Positions 36,120-44,666 of a DNA stretch of 64,000 bases are shown piece by piece (position 1 is the stretch's first letter; each line of letters starts with the position of its first letter). This stretch comes from Betaproteobacteria bacterium (GTDB lineage Bacteria; Pseudomonadota; Gammaproteobacteria; Burkholderiales; Ga0077523). The notes beneath the pieces are model-generated. The model did no database searches. It had not been told where the DNA came from and saw only the letters and a program-made list of their open reading frames with translations. The translations under genes were made by a program, and so were the position numbers. The DNA lies in the NCBI GenBank assembly GCA_016713305.1, contig JADJPK010000031.1, positions 682,001 through 746,000 on the forward strand, written 5' to 3'.

Positions 36120-37442
36120 CTATAGCCCGTAGGCGATCCGCACGAGCGAAAGCGGATGCTCTTTCGCGGCACCCGTCTCGCCCATGCCCTGCCGGATATG
36201 GCGGCCGGCAATTGCGCAGTCGGAACTGATGTAGTCCGGATCGCTGCTTGCCATCGCCTTGAACACGGGCCTGCCGATCTTCATGGAGTCCTTGAAAAAT
36301 TCGCTCTTCACGCCCCAGGTGCCATCGTGACCCGAACAGCGTTCCACAACGTTGACTTTGGTACCGGGCACGAGTTCCAGAAGTTCACGCGTCTTCTGCC
36401 CCATGTTCTGCACCCGAAGGTGGCAGGGGATGTGATAGGACACCTTGCCCAGAGGGGTCTTGAAGTCTGTCCTGAGCAACCCGTCCTTGTATCGGAGCAC
36501 CAGATACTCGAACGGATCGAACATCGCATCCTGCACGGCCTTGACGTCAGGATCGTCGGGGAACATCAGGGGTAGTTCCTGCTTGAACATGAGAGTGCAC
36601 GACGGTACCGCCGTCACGATGGCGTACCCCTCCCTGGCGTAGTGCGCAAGGACGGGAATGTTGCCGTTCTTCAGCTTCTCCACGGCTTCAAGATCGCCCA
36701 GTTCGAGCTTGGGCATGCCGCAGCAGTTCTCCTTGTCCACGACGACGTGGGGAATCCGGTTGTGCGTGAGAATCCGGACGAGATCGTGCCCGATACCCGG
36801 TTCGTTGTAGTTGACGTAGCACGTGGAGAAGATCGCCACCTTGCCCGGCGTGTTCCTGCCGTCCTGCGCGGGGAAGGACGCATCCGTCCTCGCCTTGCTT
36901 CGAAACTTCGCGCTGTCGTACTCGGGCAGTTGCCGTTCGCGGTGTATTCCCAGCACGTCGTCCATGACCTTGCGCGTGGCCGGCGTCCTGTTCACCAGGT
37001 TGACCATTTGCACGACGATCGGGATCGAAGCCAGTTTGCCCAACGAGTCCGTGGATGACAGGAGCCTGTCCCTGAAGCGGATTCCCCCCTGCTTGAACTT
37101 GTATGCCTTCGCGCGAAGCATGAGGTGCGGGAAATCGACGTTCCACTCGTGCGGCGGGACGTAAGGGCACTTCGTCATGTAACAAAGGTCGCACAGGTAG
37201 CACTGGTCGACCACCTTCCAGTAGTCCTCTTTCTTCACGCCTTCCACTTCCAGGGTCTCGTTGTTGTCCACGAGATCGAACAGAGTGGGAAATGCGTTGC
37301 ACAGGCTCACGCAGCGCCGGCAGCCGTGGCAGATGTCGTAGACGCGCTCGAGTTCCTTGAACAGACTTTCTTCGCTGTAGTACTCGGCGTTCTTCCAGTC
37401 GATCGGATGCCGGGTCGGTGCTTCCAGGCTGCCTTCGCGCAT
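36120..37442 (-). CDS. HdrD/GlpC-like Fe-S oxidoreductase subunit
   Basis: A 440-residue protein with two [4Fe-4S] motifs near the N-terminus (CHGCRRCVSLCNAFP and CYLCDLCYMTKCPY) and two C-terminal CCG-type domains: CCGMPKLELG, then CSGHDGTWG with the preceding PCHLRVQNMG. This is the plan of heterodisulfide reductase subunit D and GlpC. It probably passes electrons, perhaps to the rubrerythrin encoded 104 nt upstream. There is no membrane segment. The first cysteine cluster has the full CxxCxxCxxxC spacing; the second begins CxxCxxC. Confidence 0.9.
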   Translation of the reverse strand: MREGSLEAPTRHPIDWKNAEYYSEESLFKELERVYDICHGCRRCVSLCNAFPTLFDLVDNNETLEVEGVKKEDYWKVVDQCYLCDLCYMTKCPYVPPHEWNVDFPHLMLRAKAYKFKQGGIRFRDRLLSSTDSLGKLASIPIVVQMVNLVNRTPATRKVMDDVLGIHRERQLPEYDSAKFRSKARTDASFPAQDGRNTPGKVAIFSTCYVNYNEPGIGHDLVRILTHNRIPHVVVDKENCCGMPKLELGDLEAVEKLKNGNIPVLAHYAREGYAIVTAVPSCTLMFKQELPLMFPDDPDVKAVQDAMFDPFEYLVLRYKDGLLRTDFKTPLGKVSYHIPCHLRVQNMGQKTRELLELVPGTKVNVVERCSGHDGTWGVKSEFFKDSMKIGRPVFKAMASSDPDYISSDCAIAGRHIRQGMGETGAAKEHPLSLVRIAYGL

Positions 37443-37546
37443 GGGATGGGTCGCAGGAAAGGGAACGGGGAAAAAGACAGGCGCAAGTGACCGACGTCAG
37501 GCGGGGCGACGGCGCCTGAGACCGCCGCCCCCTCTGCCCGGGCGCG

Positions 37547-37966
37547 TCAGTCCTGGAGGGCGTCCAGTGCCTTCTGGAATCGGTTCGCATGGGAACGCTC
37601 GGCCTTGGCCAGCGTTTCGAACCAGTCGGCGATCTCGTCGAATCCTTCGTCACGAGCCTGCTTGGCCATGCCCGGGTACATGTCCGTGTACTCGTGCGTC
37701 TCGCCTGCCACCGACGCCTTCAGATTGTCGCGGGAAGCCCCGATGGGCAATCCGGTCGCGGGATCCCCCACCTGTTCGAGATACTCCAGATGGCCGTGGG
37801 CATGACCAGTCTCGCCCTCGGCGGTGGAACGGAACAGCGCCGCCACATCGTTCTGGCCTTCGACGTCAGCCTTGTTTGCGAAGTAGAGATAACGGCGGTT
37901 GGCCTGCGATTCGCCAGCGAAGGCGGCCTTCAGGTTGCCTTCGGTCTTCGAGCCTTTGAGTTGCAT
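37547..37966 (-). CDS. Rubrerythrin-family diiron protein without a rubredoxin domain
   Basis: A 139-residue four-helix-bundle protein. Diiron ligand patterns include FAGESQANRRYLYFA, STAEGETGHAHGHLEYL, VAGETHEYTDMYPGMA and LAKAERSHANRFQKAL. The usual C-terminal rubredoxin-like CxxC domain is absent, so electrons must come from a partner; the Fe-S protein downstream is an obvious candidate. Rubrerythrins reduce hydrogen peroxide. The ATG at 37966 is preceded by GGAGGTTTCC. A longer frame to 37999 lacks a ribosome site. The promoter region has two inverted repeats. Confidence 0.92.
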   Translation of the reverse strand: MQLKGSKTEGNLKAAFAGESQANRRYLYFANKADVEGQNDVAALFRSTAEGETGHAHGHLEYLEQVGDPATGLPIGASRDNLKASVAGETHEYTDMYPGMAKQARDEGFDEIADWFETLAKAERSHANRFQKALDALQD

Positions 37967-38033
37967 GGAAACCTCCAGATCGTGGGTATGTTCGAGCAAT
38001 CCGCCATCGGGGCCGGGGTCCTGCGTGACCGGA

Positions 38034-38048
38034 TTAGACTTCGTCTAA
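38034..38048 (-). promoter_or_regulatory. Inverted repeat (putative operator 1) before the rubrerythrin operon
   Basis: TTAGAC-TTC-GTCTAA is a perfect 6-bp inverted repeat around three bases. It lies just downstream of the predicted transcription start (about +4 to +18). Its centre is 18 bp from the second inverted repeat. The responsible regulator is not known, and no Fur- or Rrf2-type gene is nearby. Confidence 0.6.
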
Positions 38049-38052
38049 ACGG

Positions 38053-38065
38053 TATACGAAGTATA
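38053..38065 (-). promoter_or_regulatory. Inverted repeat (putative operator 2) overlapping the -10 element
   Basis: TATAC-GAA-GTATA is a 5-bp inverted repeat that contains the predicted -10 hexamer. The half-site resembles that of the neighbouring TTAGAC repeat. Binding here would block RNA polymerase directly. Confidence 0.55.
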
Positions 38066-38089
38066 TTCACCGCACCGGCGCGAAGTCAA
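38060..38089 (-). promoter_or_regulatory. Predicted sigma-70 promoter of the rubrerythrin operon
   Basis: Read leftward: -35 TTGACT (38084-38089), 18-bp spacer, -10 TATACT (38060-38065). Transcription should start near 38052, leaving an 86-nt leader. The -35 element overlaps the 3' end of the neighbouring adaptor-like gene. Confidence 0.6.
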
Positions 38090-38913
38090 AGAGATCTTCC
38101 CTCCGGTTCATGAATCCGCACCTGCACCCGGGTGCCCGCGGACAGCCGCGAATTCTCGACGACGATCAACACCAGTTCGGGCTCTCCGTCCACGTCCCGC
38201 GGCCCGGCACGGATGACCCGCGCGTGCAGCGACCGCACCGGTCCGCCTTCTTCCGAGAAATCGATCAGCGCTCTTCGGCCGGCACGGACGGAGGAAAGCA
38301 GCGAGGGTGGTATTCGGACCGCGATCTCCAGCACCCTGTCATCTTCCATTTCGACGACGGCCTGGCCGGCCCCGACCGGATCGCCTGGTGCGGCCCGAAT
38401 ACGTGTCACGCGACCGCTCGCCGATGCGCGCAGCTGGGTAGCGGAGGCCGCCCATCGGTCATGCCTGAGCCGGGTCGCAGCCGTCGCCTGCGCGATCTCC
38501 GCCGCCAGAACGGAAGATCGAAGAGAATCCGCCGCCCCATAGCTCACGACGGAGGGCAGGAACGCCCTCACGTCCTCCGGCCGCATGTAGTTGCCCAGCG
38601 TTGCCAGACGAGCCTTCGCGGATTCGAGCGCCTCCTCGCTGGACGCGGCGGACGTCTCAAAGGGAGCCCCGTCGATCTCCGCGACGATCGTTCCCGCCTC
38701 GATTCTCTCGCCCTCACGCACGTTCACACGAATCAGCCTTCCGCTCACTCCGAACGCGGCTGCCCAGCGGTGGCTGGCTCTGACCTCGCCCTGCAAGACG
38801 CTGCTCGAACGCAGCGCGACAGGTCCGGCGCCGCTCGTCACCCCCGTCGCTGCGCATCCTGCAGCCACGATCGCGAGCACCAGGGCGCCCTGCATGGAAA
38901 GTCTGTTCCACAT
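38086..38913 (-). CDS. RND-type periplasmic adaptor-like lipoprotein
   Basis: A 275-residue protein with a lipoprotein signal (VLAIVAAGC) and the strand/hairpin plan of HlyD/MFP adaptors: a lipoyl-like half motif (FGVSGRLIRVNVREGERIEAGTIVAEID), a short helical hairpin near 110-165, and the second half LRASASGRVTRIRAAPGDPVGAGQAVVEM. No pump or TolC-type gene follows, so its partner is unknown. The start at 38913 places the signal peptide correctly; an ATG six codons later (38895) is an alternative. The hairpin is short for a TolC-reaching adaptor. Confidence 0.78.
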   Translation of the reverse strand: MWNRLSMQGALVLAIVAAGCAATGVTSGAGPVALRSSSVLQGEVRASHRWAAAFGVSGRLIRVNVREGERIEAGTIVAEIDGAPFETSAASSEEALESAKARLATLGNYMRPEDVRAFLPSVVSYGAADSLRSSVLAAEIAQATAATRLRHDRWAASATQLRASASGRVTRIRAAPGDPVGAGQAVVEMEDDRVLEIAVRIPPSLLSSVRAGRRALIDFSEEGGPVRSLHARVIRAGPRDVDGEPELVLIVVENSRLSAGTRVQVRIHEPEGRSL

Positions 38914-39087
38914 CACGCAAACCCCGCAGTACGAGATTCGATAGTCTACGACCGGCACGGCGGACAGGGCGACCTGGCGTGCCCTCGCATTGACGTGTCC
39001 ACGATGGGCACGGTAAAAGCCATGCGTCACGCGGCCGATCGCGTCGAGCCGGCCCGCTGCAAGGTAGCCCCGCCGGAGTTCTCCACC

Positions 39088-39795
39088 ATGCATGGAAAGC
39101 GAATCGAAGTGACCAGCGCCGACGGCCAACCGTTCGGCGCCTATCTTTCCGCCCCGGCGTCGGGCACCGGCCCCGGTCTCGTCATCTGCCAGGAGATCTT
39201 CGGGGTGAATGCGTTCATCCGCGATGTCGCGGACCGCTATGCCGCACACGGCTTCACCGTGCTCGCTCCCGACCTGTTCTGGCGGCTCGAACCCGGTGTG
39301 GAACTGGGGTACGACGATGGCGATCGGGCGCGCGCCTTCGATCTCATGGGCCGTTTCGACACGGATCTAGGCGTGCAGGACATCACTGCGTGCGTGCAGG
39401 CGCTGCGAGCGATGCCGGGCTCGAACGGCAAGGTCGGCGTCGTGGGATTCTGCCTGGGAGGGCGACTCGCCTATCTCGCGGCGGCACGCTCCGGACCGGA
39501 CTGCGCCGTGGGGTACTACGGTGTGTCCATCGACAAGTATCTCGGCGAGTCCTCGAGGATCACCGAGCCGCTCATGCTGCACTTTGCCCGCGAAGATCAT
39601 CTGGTTCCGCCCGAGACGGTCGATCGCATCGCCGAGACCTTCGCCGGGCGCAGCCACGTTTCGATTCACGTCTATCCCGGAGTGGACCACGCATTCGCCC
39701 GCACCGGAGGCGCGAACTACCACGAAGGCTCGGCCGCCACTGCGAACGCCCGCACGCTCGAGCTGCTGCAGCGAACCCTCGCGGCGAGTCGCTGA
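39088..39795 (+). CDS. Dienelactone hydrolase-family protein
   Basis: A 235-residue alpha/beta hydrolase of the DLH family. The Cys nucleophile elbow is GVVGFCLGGRLAY, the acid is in HFAREDHLVP and the histidine in YPGVDHAFAR. An early loop LVICQEIFGVNAFIRD also matches the family. These enzymes open dienelactones in aromatic degradation, but many paralogues act on other esters. No catechol-pathway genes are close by. The ATG at 39088 follows CCGGAG about 13 bases upstream; upstream in-frame sequence is not conserved. Confidence 0.87.
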   Translation: MHGKRIEVTSADGQPFGAYLSAPASGTGPGLVICQEIFGVNAFIRDVADRYAAHGFTVLAPDLFWRLEPGVELGYDDGDRARAFDLMGRFDTDLGVQDITACVQALRAMPGSNGKVGVVGFCLGGRLAYLAAARSGPDCAVGYYGVSIDKYLGESSRITEPLMLHFAREDHLVPPETVDRIAETFAGRSHVSIHVYPGVDHAFARTGGANYHEGSAATANARTLELLQRTLAASR

Positions 39796-39880
39796 GGGAC
39801 CCGTCACGTTCGATTCGACACCACTGCTGCGGCGTGAGGGCGGCAAACCACCGATGTCCTGTGTCTTTCAGGAGAACGCC

Positions 39881-40519
39881 ATGAATACCCGCGCTGCCAT
39901 CGTCCGGCTCTCGCTGCCGGGCCTCCTTGTCCTGACCGTCTGCGGGGCACATGCCGAACAGGAGCGCTTCTACGCAGGAGGCTCGGCGGGCATATCGAAA
40001 GCCGACATCGATTCGGCCAACCGCGAGCGGCAACTCACCGCACTGGGTTTCACGAATCCCTCCGTGGACACCGATACCCGTGGTCACGCAGCCAAGGCGT
40101 ATGCGGGGTGGCGGCTCCACCGGAACCTCGCGATCGAGGGAGGCATCTTCACGCTGCGCAGCTACGAAGTGCGCTCGACCGTCGCAGGCGGTTCGCTCCA
40201 CACCGAAACCGTGACGCACGGATTCAACGCCGATGCGGTCGGTCTATGGCCGGTCAGGGAAGACCTGCTCGTGCTTGCGCGCGTCGGCGCAATGAGCGCC
40301 CGCGGCAAGACGGAGTCGGAATCCACCGGGAGCGTCAACGTGGCCCGGCCCACCGCCAGGGAAACGAAGCTGCTGTGGAAGATCGGCCTCGGCGCCGAAT
40401 GGAGCTTTGCCGGCGACTTCGCCGCACGTGTCGAGTGGGAACGCTATCGCGTTCCTGACGGTCTCGGGAACCGCCTGGACATCGACGCCTTGTCCGTGGG
40501 GATCCTGCGGCGCTTCTGA
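39881..40519 (+). CDS. Outer-membrane beta-barrel protein (OmpA-like/porin-like domain)
   Basis: A 212-residue exported protein with a signal peptide (about 1-26, ending AHAEQ) followed by alternating amphipathic strands that fit an eight-stranded barrel: RFYAGGSAGIS, AAKAYAGWRLHRNLAIEGGIF, LLVLARVGAMSA and the terminal LSVGILRRF with C-terminal Phe for BAM recognition. There is no OmpA peptidoglycan-binding domain. A ribosome site CAGGAGAACGCC precedes the ATG. It is convergent with another barrel gene. Confidence 0.75.
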   Translation: MNTRAAIVRLSLPGLLVLTVCGAHAEQERFYAGGSAGISKADIDSANRERQLTALGFTNPSVDTDTRGHAAKAYAGWRLHRNLAIEGGIFTLRSYEVRSTVAGGSLHTETVTHGFNADAVGLWPVREDLLVLARVGAMSARGKTESESTGSVNVARPTARETKLLWKIGLGAEWSFAGDFAARVEWERYRVPDGLGNRLDIDALSVGILRRF

Positions 40520-40568
40520 CGGACCGGGTCCGGTCCCGGCGACCTGCCTGCCCATCGCCGACAGGCGG

Positions 40569-41354
40569 TCAGAAATCCACGACTACTTTGAAGCCCGCGG
40601 AGTAGCGGGTGCTGGCCGGCTGGAAGATGAGCATGGAACCCTGAGTGTTGTGCACGACCGGTTCGGCAGGCGAGCGCGACAACCGGAGGCTGTCCACGTA
40701 GAAGACGAGGGCCAGCGGCCCCTGGAAGCGGTATCCCGCATGGAGATAGCCCGACACCTCCTTTCCCGGCCTCAAGCGGGGATTCTGCTGGAAGCCGATG
40801 TCGGTCAGATGCGAATCCTCCCAGCTGTAGAACGGCATCTTCACACCCAGCCCGGCGAGCCAGCCCGCGCCGGCGCGCTCCGTTTCCAGGCCCAGACGGG
40901 CGAATCCGATGACGTAGTCTTCCTTCTGGCTGGAGCTCAACCTGCGCTGCCACAGGTCGACACCCGCTCCGGCGACCAAGTCCATTCCGCGCTGGCCGCC
41001 CACGTCGAAGCGATAGCGCAGCTGTGCCTCCTGGACGGTTCCCGTGTACTCGGTCGTGGCTGTCACCGGCTGCACGGGAGGGAACAGGGTGGCGCCCTCG
41101 TAGTCGACCGATCCGAAATAGAGCCGGCCCCGGTACGCCCATAGCAGTCCGGCGTCGGCGGGGCGCGTGTATTCCAGTCCGAAGGCCAGGAGGGCACCCG
41201 ATTCCTTGACCTCCGGCGTCGTGTCTTCCTTCCACGAGAAGGACTCGACACCGGCGCTGGCACGCAGTTGCGCCGATGCCGTGGACGGCGCCATCGCGAG
41301 AACGACCGAAGCCACCGCCAGCATTCCCGTCATCTTCAACGAAGCGTTCTTCAT
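40569..41354 (-). CDS. Outer-membrane beta-barrel protein
   Basis: A 261-residue protein with a signal peptide (about 1-29, ending STASAQ) and a succession of Tyr/Phe/Trp-flanked amphipathic strands such as AYRGRLYFGSVDY, YVIGFARLGLETE, GYLHAGYRFQGPLALVFYVD and the C-terminal SAGFKVVVDF. The final Phe and strand count suggest a barrel of about ten to twelve strands. The family is not recognised. A GAGAGG site precedes the ATG. It lies 56 nt downstream of pxpA, on the same strand after it. Confidence 0.7.
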   Translation of the reverse strand: MKNASLKMTGMLAVASVVLAMAPSTASAQLRASAGVESFSWKEDTTPEVKESGALLAFGLEYTRPADAGLLWAYRGRLYFGSVDYEGATLFPPVQPVTATTEYTGTVQEAQLRYRFDVGGQRGMDLVAGAGVDLWQRRLSSSQKEDYVIGFARLGLETERAGAGWLAGLGVKMPFYSWEDSHLTDIGFQQNPRLRPGKEVSGYLHAGYRFQGPLALVFYVDSLRLSRSPAEPVVHNTQGSMLIFQPASTRYSAGFKVVVDF

Positions 41355-41410
41355 TTCTTCGACCCTCTCTCCGGCAGACCCTGTGGCTCGACCGATCCGA
41401 TCGGCGGAAC

Positions 41411-42166
41411 TCAAGGTGCGCGCACCTCGATGCCGTTCGTCGCGAGCGCGCGCCGCAACTCCCGTGCGAGCGTCACTGCCCCCGGCGTGTCACCGTGCAC
41501 GCAGATGGTGTCGGCCCGCAGTGGCACCCAGTTGCCCTCCACACTCAGGACGCGCTGATCGCGCACCATGTCGAGCCCCTGCGCGACGGCACTCGCGACC
41601 TCGTCGATCACGGCGCCCGGCTGGGAGCGTGGCACCAGGCTGCCATCCTTCCGGTAGCTCCTGTCGGCGAAGACTTCCGCCGCGACGCTCAGCCCGGCCG
41701 CTTCGCCGGCGTCGATGAGCGCACTTCCCGCCAGTCCGTAGAGGACGAGGTCGGCATCGAAGTCCCGCACGGCGGCGGCGATGGCCGCAGCGAGGGAGGC
41801 GTCACCCGCAGCCATGTTGTACAGCGCGCCGTGCGCCTTCACGTGATGGAGCCGCCCACCGGCAACCCGCGCAAAGCCCGCCAGGGCCGATATCTGATAG
41901 AGCACCAGGTCATAGACTTCGCCGGCGCTCACCGCCATGGACCTGCGGCCGAAACCGGCGTGATCGGGAAGCGAGGGATGAGCGCCGATCGCCACGCCGT
42001 TCCGCGCCGCGAGCTGCACCGTGCGACGAATGACCGAAGGGTCGCCCGCGTGAAAGCCGCATGCGATATTCGCCGACGAGACGACCTCCAGCAGCGACGC
42101 GTCGTCGCCCATCGTCCAGGCGCCGAAGCTCTCGCCCATGTCCGAATTGAGATCGACGATCGTCAC
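41411..42166 (-). CDS. pxpA: 5-oxoprolinase subunit PxpA
   Basis: A 251-residue LamB/YcsF-family protein, the hydrolase part of the ATP-dependent bacterial 5-oxoprolinase that recycles pyroglutamate. Signatures are DLNSDMGESFGAW, SANIACGFHAGDP, GAHPSLPDHAGFGRR, VKAHGALYNM and VFADRSYRKDGSLVPR. It follows pxpC by six bases and completes the B-C-A set. No nearby regulator is seen. Confidence 0.95.
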   Translation of the reverse strand: MTIVDLNSDMGESFGAWTMGDDASLLEVVSSANIACGFHAGDPSVIRRTVQLAARNGVAIGAHPSLPDHAGFGRRSMAVSAGEVYDLVLYQISALAGFARVAGGRLHHVKAHGALYNMAAGDASLAAAIAAAVRDFDADLVLYGLAGSALIDAGEAAGLSVAAEVFADRSYRKDGSLVPRSQPGAVIDEVASAVAQGLDMVRDQRVLSVEGNWVPLRADTICVHGDTPGAVTLARELRRALATNGIEVRAP

Positions 42167-42172
42167 GATGGG

Positions 42173-43177
42173 CTAGCCCGAAAGCCGGACGGCCAGGGAC
42201 TGCCGGACACGTCCGAGCTGAAACTCGCGGATCGCCGATGCGGCATAGCTCTCCTCGACAGTCACCAGACGGAACTGGATGTCCTCGCCCGGCGCCGTCT
42301 GTGCCATGACCGGAAGATCGATGCCCGCCACGACGGCGATCACCGGATATCCGCCGATGGTCTGCCGGTCCGCCATCAGCACGATGGGGTCCCCGTCCGG
42401 CGGAACCTGCACGGCGCCGTTCACCACGCCTTCGGACAGCACGTCTCCACCACGGCGGCGCTCCAGCGGCGCACCCTCCAGCCTGTACCCCATCCGGTCC
42501 GAATCGAGGGCCACCCGGTACAACGCCTGGGTGAGCTGCTCGCGGGTGGCAACGGGAAACAGCTGCCAGTGACGGCCAACCACGACGCGCACGATCTGCG
42601 GCCTGACCCGGTAGGGCATGCGCGCACGGCTCACGGACCAGTTCGGATAAGCAAGCCCATGGTGGTGGCGTGCCAGCGACCTCACCCAGCGTCCCGTCTG
42701 CGCTTCCCTGGGAGAGCGCAAGGGAAGCGCATCCCCCTTCTTGAGCGCCCGTCCGCGAAAGCCTCCGTAGCCACCCACGAGCGCGGTGGAACGGCTGCCC
42801 AGCACGAGCGGAACATCGAAGCCGCCTGCCACGGCAAGATAGGCTCGGCAACCGATCTCCGGCCGCGAGAACGCGATGGTGGTACCGGCCGGCACGCGCA
42901 CCGGACGCCACCAGGGCACGATCTGGTTGCCCGCCTTGCCCCCCATGTCCGGCCCGCACAGCGCGATGACGGCGTCTTCCTCGAAGCGGAGGGTCGGCCC
43001 GTTGAGCGTCATTTCGAGCGTGGCCTCGTTCTCGTCGTTGCCCACCAGCAGATTCGCGAGCCGGTGCGACACTTCGTCCATGGCGCCGTTGACCGGCACG
43101 CCGAGATGCTGCGAACCATTGCGCCCCAGATCCTGCAAGGTCGTGAGCAAACCGGGACGTTCGACGATGATGCTCAT
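42173..43177 (-). CDS. pxpC: 5-oxoprolinase subunit PxpC (biotin-dependent carboxyltransferase-like domain)
   Basis: A 334-residue protein of the KipA/urea amidolyase C-terminal type (cyclophilin-like fold). Conserved segments are LTTLQDLGRNGSQHLGVP, GNDENEATLEMTLNGP and DGDPIVLMADRQTIGGYPVIA. It binds PxpB to make the phosphorylating component of 5-oxoprolinase. The ATG at 43177 overlaps the pxpB stop by four bases. Confidence 0.94.
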   Translation of the reverse strand: MSIIVERPGLLTTLQDLGRNGSQHLGVPVNGAMDEVSHRLANLLVGNDENEATLEMTLNGPTLRFEEDAVIALCGPDMGGKAGNQIVPWWRPVRVPAGTTIAFSRPEIGCRAYLAVAGGFDVPLVLGSRSTALVGGYGGFRGRALKKGDALPLRSPREAQTGRWVRSLARHHHGLAYPNWSVSRARMPYRVRPQIVRVVVGRHWQLFPVATREQLTQALYRVALDSDRMGYRLEGAPLERRRGGDVLSEGVVNGAVQVPPDGDPIVLMADRQTIGGYPVIAVVAGIDLPVMAQTAPGEDIQFRLVTVEESYAASAIREFQLGRVRQSLAVRLSG

Positions 43178-43902
43178 CGCTGGGAAGCCTTCAACCGATC
43201 GTACTCGGCGCCGGAAATCGGGACGAAGCGCACTTCGTCGCCCGCCTGCAGCACCATCTGGGCACCTTCCTCCGACAACTGCACCAGCTTGCGCGGCGTT
43301 CGGCCGATGAGATTCCAGCCACCGGGAGTCTCCAGTGGATAGACGCCGGTCTGCTCACCGCCGATGCCGACGCTCCCGGCCGGGACACGCTTGCGCGGCG
43401 CCTGCCGGCGCGGACACCGCAGGCGGCTGTCGAGCCCTCCCAGATATCCGAATCCCGGCACGAACCCGAGCGTGTAGACCTGGTACAGGGGCGCGGTGTG
43501 CAGACGCACGACTTCCTCTGCCGGGAGATTGCACTGCCGCGCGACATCCTCCAGATCGGCGCCGTGGTCGCCGCCGTAGCAGACGGGGATCTCGATGGTC
43601 CGTGCCTTCCTCTTCGAGGCAAGGGGCGCTTTCTGCAACGCAGTGCTCAAGGCGGCGCGCAAGGCCTCAAGGGGTTCGGTCGTACGGAAGGCCTCGCATG
43701 CCGCCATGGGATCGAAGTGAACGGTGACGCACGCGTAGCCCGGGACAACGTCGTTGACGCAAGGCACGCGGATCGTCAGCAGATGCTCGGCGAACGCGCG
43801 CGCCCGCGCATTGATCGACGCATCGACGATGGTGCCGAATTCGACGACCAGCGCCCGATCGCCGAGCGGAAAGATCTGGGGGTCCGGGGGAGCCGCGGCC
43901 AT
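43174..43902 (-). CDS. pxpB: 5-oxoprolinase subunit PxpB
   Basis: A 242-residue KipI-type protein. Typical elements are FPLGDRALVVEFG near the N-terminus, PVCYGGDHGADLEDVA, the YTLGFVPGFGYLGGLD loop and the C-terminal ETPGGWNLIGRTP. With PxpC it phosphorylates 5-oxoproline for ring opening by PxpA. It is first in the operon and starts 46 nt after the end of the DUF1992 gene. Confidence 0.95.
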   Translation of the reverse strand: MAAAPPDPQIFPLGDRALVVEFGTIVDASINARARAFAEHLLTIRVPCVNDVVPGYACVTVHFDPMAACEAFRTTEPLEALRAALSTALQKAPLASKRKARTIEIPVCYGGDHGADLEDVARQCNLPAEEVVRLHTAPLYQVYTLGFVPGFGYLGGLDSRLRCPRRQAPRKRVPAGSVGIGGEQTGVYPLETPGGWNLIGRTPRKLVQLSEEGAQMVLQAGDEVRFVPISGAEYDRLKASQR

Positions 43903-43947
43903 GAACGCCTGTTCAGCGGCCGGTTCGCGGTTCGCCGTGCCGGCGGC

Positions 43948-44325
43948 TCAACCGCGCCCCCGCGCGAACCTGCTCACCGCCTTCTCGAAATAGGACGAAC
44001 CCGGGCACAGGGGCGCGGCCTCGCGGCGGTTTTCCGACAGTGCCGTCAGCAGCGCCTGCAGGCGCCGCATGGCGAGATTGCGAGACGGTTCGTCCGCAGC
44101 CTGCGCAACCAGACGTTCGAGATCGCCGATCTCCCGCCGCTGTTCGACTTCGGGCGGCACGAAACCGGCATTCCTGAGAATGCGATAGGCCATGCGAACG
44201 TCCTCCGGAACCAGCGGCTCTTCCGACAGATCCAGAGGCTTGCCGGCACAGGGCAGATCGTCGAATTCGCCCCGTTCCATCGCCTCGCGGATCCGGCGCT
44301 CCGCGATGAGGTCGAAAGCAAGCAC
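43948..44325 (-). CDS. DUF1992 (DnaJ homologue subfamily C-like) protein
   Basis: A 125-residue protein that begins LAFDLIAERRIREAMERGEFDDLPCAGKPL, the DUF1992 signature also present in the YhdN/DnaJC28 group, and continues DVRMAYRILRNAGFVPPEVE with a C-terminal helical part. The GTG at 44325 follows GGAGG after seven bases; an ATG at 44382 would add 19 unconserved residues. Its function is unknown; a J-domain itself is not present. Confidence 0.83.
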   Translation of the reverse strand: MLAFDLIAERRIREAMERGEFDDLPCAGKPLDLSEEPLVPEDVRMAYRILRNAGFVPPEVEQRREIGDLERLVAQAADEPSRNLAMRRLQALLTALSENRREAAPLCPGSSYFEKAVSRFARGRG

Positions 44326-44666
44326 GTCATTGCCTCCAGTGACAGCGAGCCGCAACCTCTCGTGCGAGCTTCCGGCACGCACGACAGGGCCGCGCTGCGA
44401 AGTCGAATGCAGGAACCATCGTGCTCCCCCGAGCCTTGTAGTGAAGCCATGGCGGCACGCAGGTGCTTCGTTCCGCCGGTCTCGCGCAAGGTGCGATCCG
44501 ATGCCGGGCCGCCACGCCCGGCAGCTTCCCTGCCCTGCATCATCCGGATGATAGCCGCGTTCGCCGGGTGAGGCGATAATGCCTCGGGACGGCCCGACGA
44601 ATACGCTACCGCCTCGCGAGCATGCCTGCCGACCGGACCGGCCCCACCCCTTCGGAGGAGACTTCC

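Noticed and set aside
40519..40569. GC-rich inverted repeats between the two convergent barrel genes as a bidirectional terminator
   Set aside because: The pairing is imperfect and no T run follows in either direction.
41276..43342. Long rightward frame opposite pxpA and pxpC (688 codons)
   Set aside because: It is a shadow of two well-identified genes, with no start site or recognisable fold.
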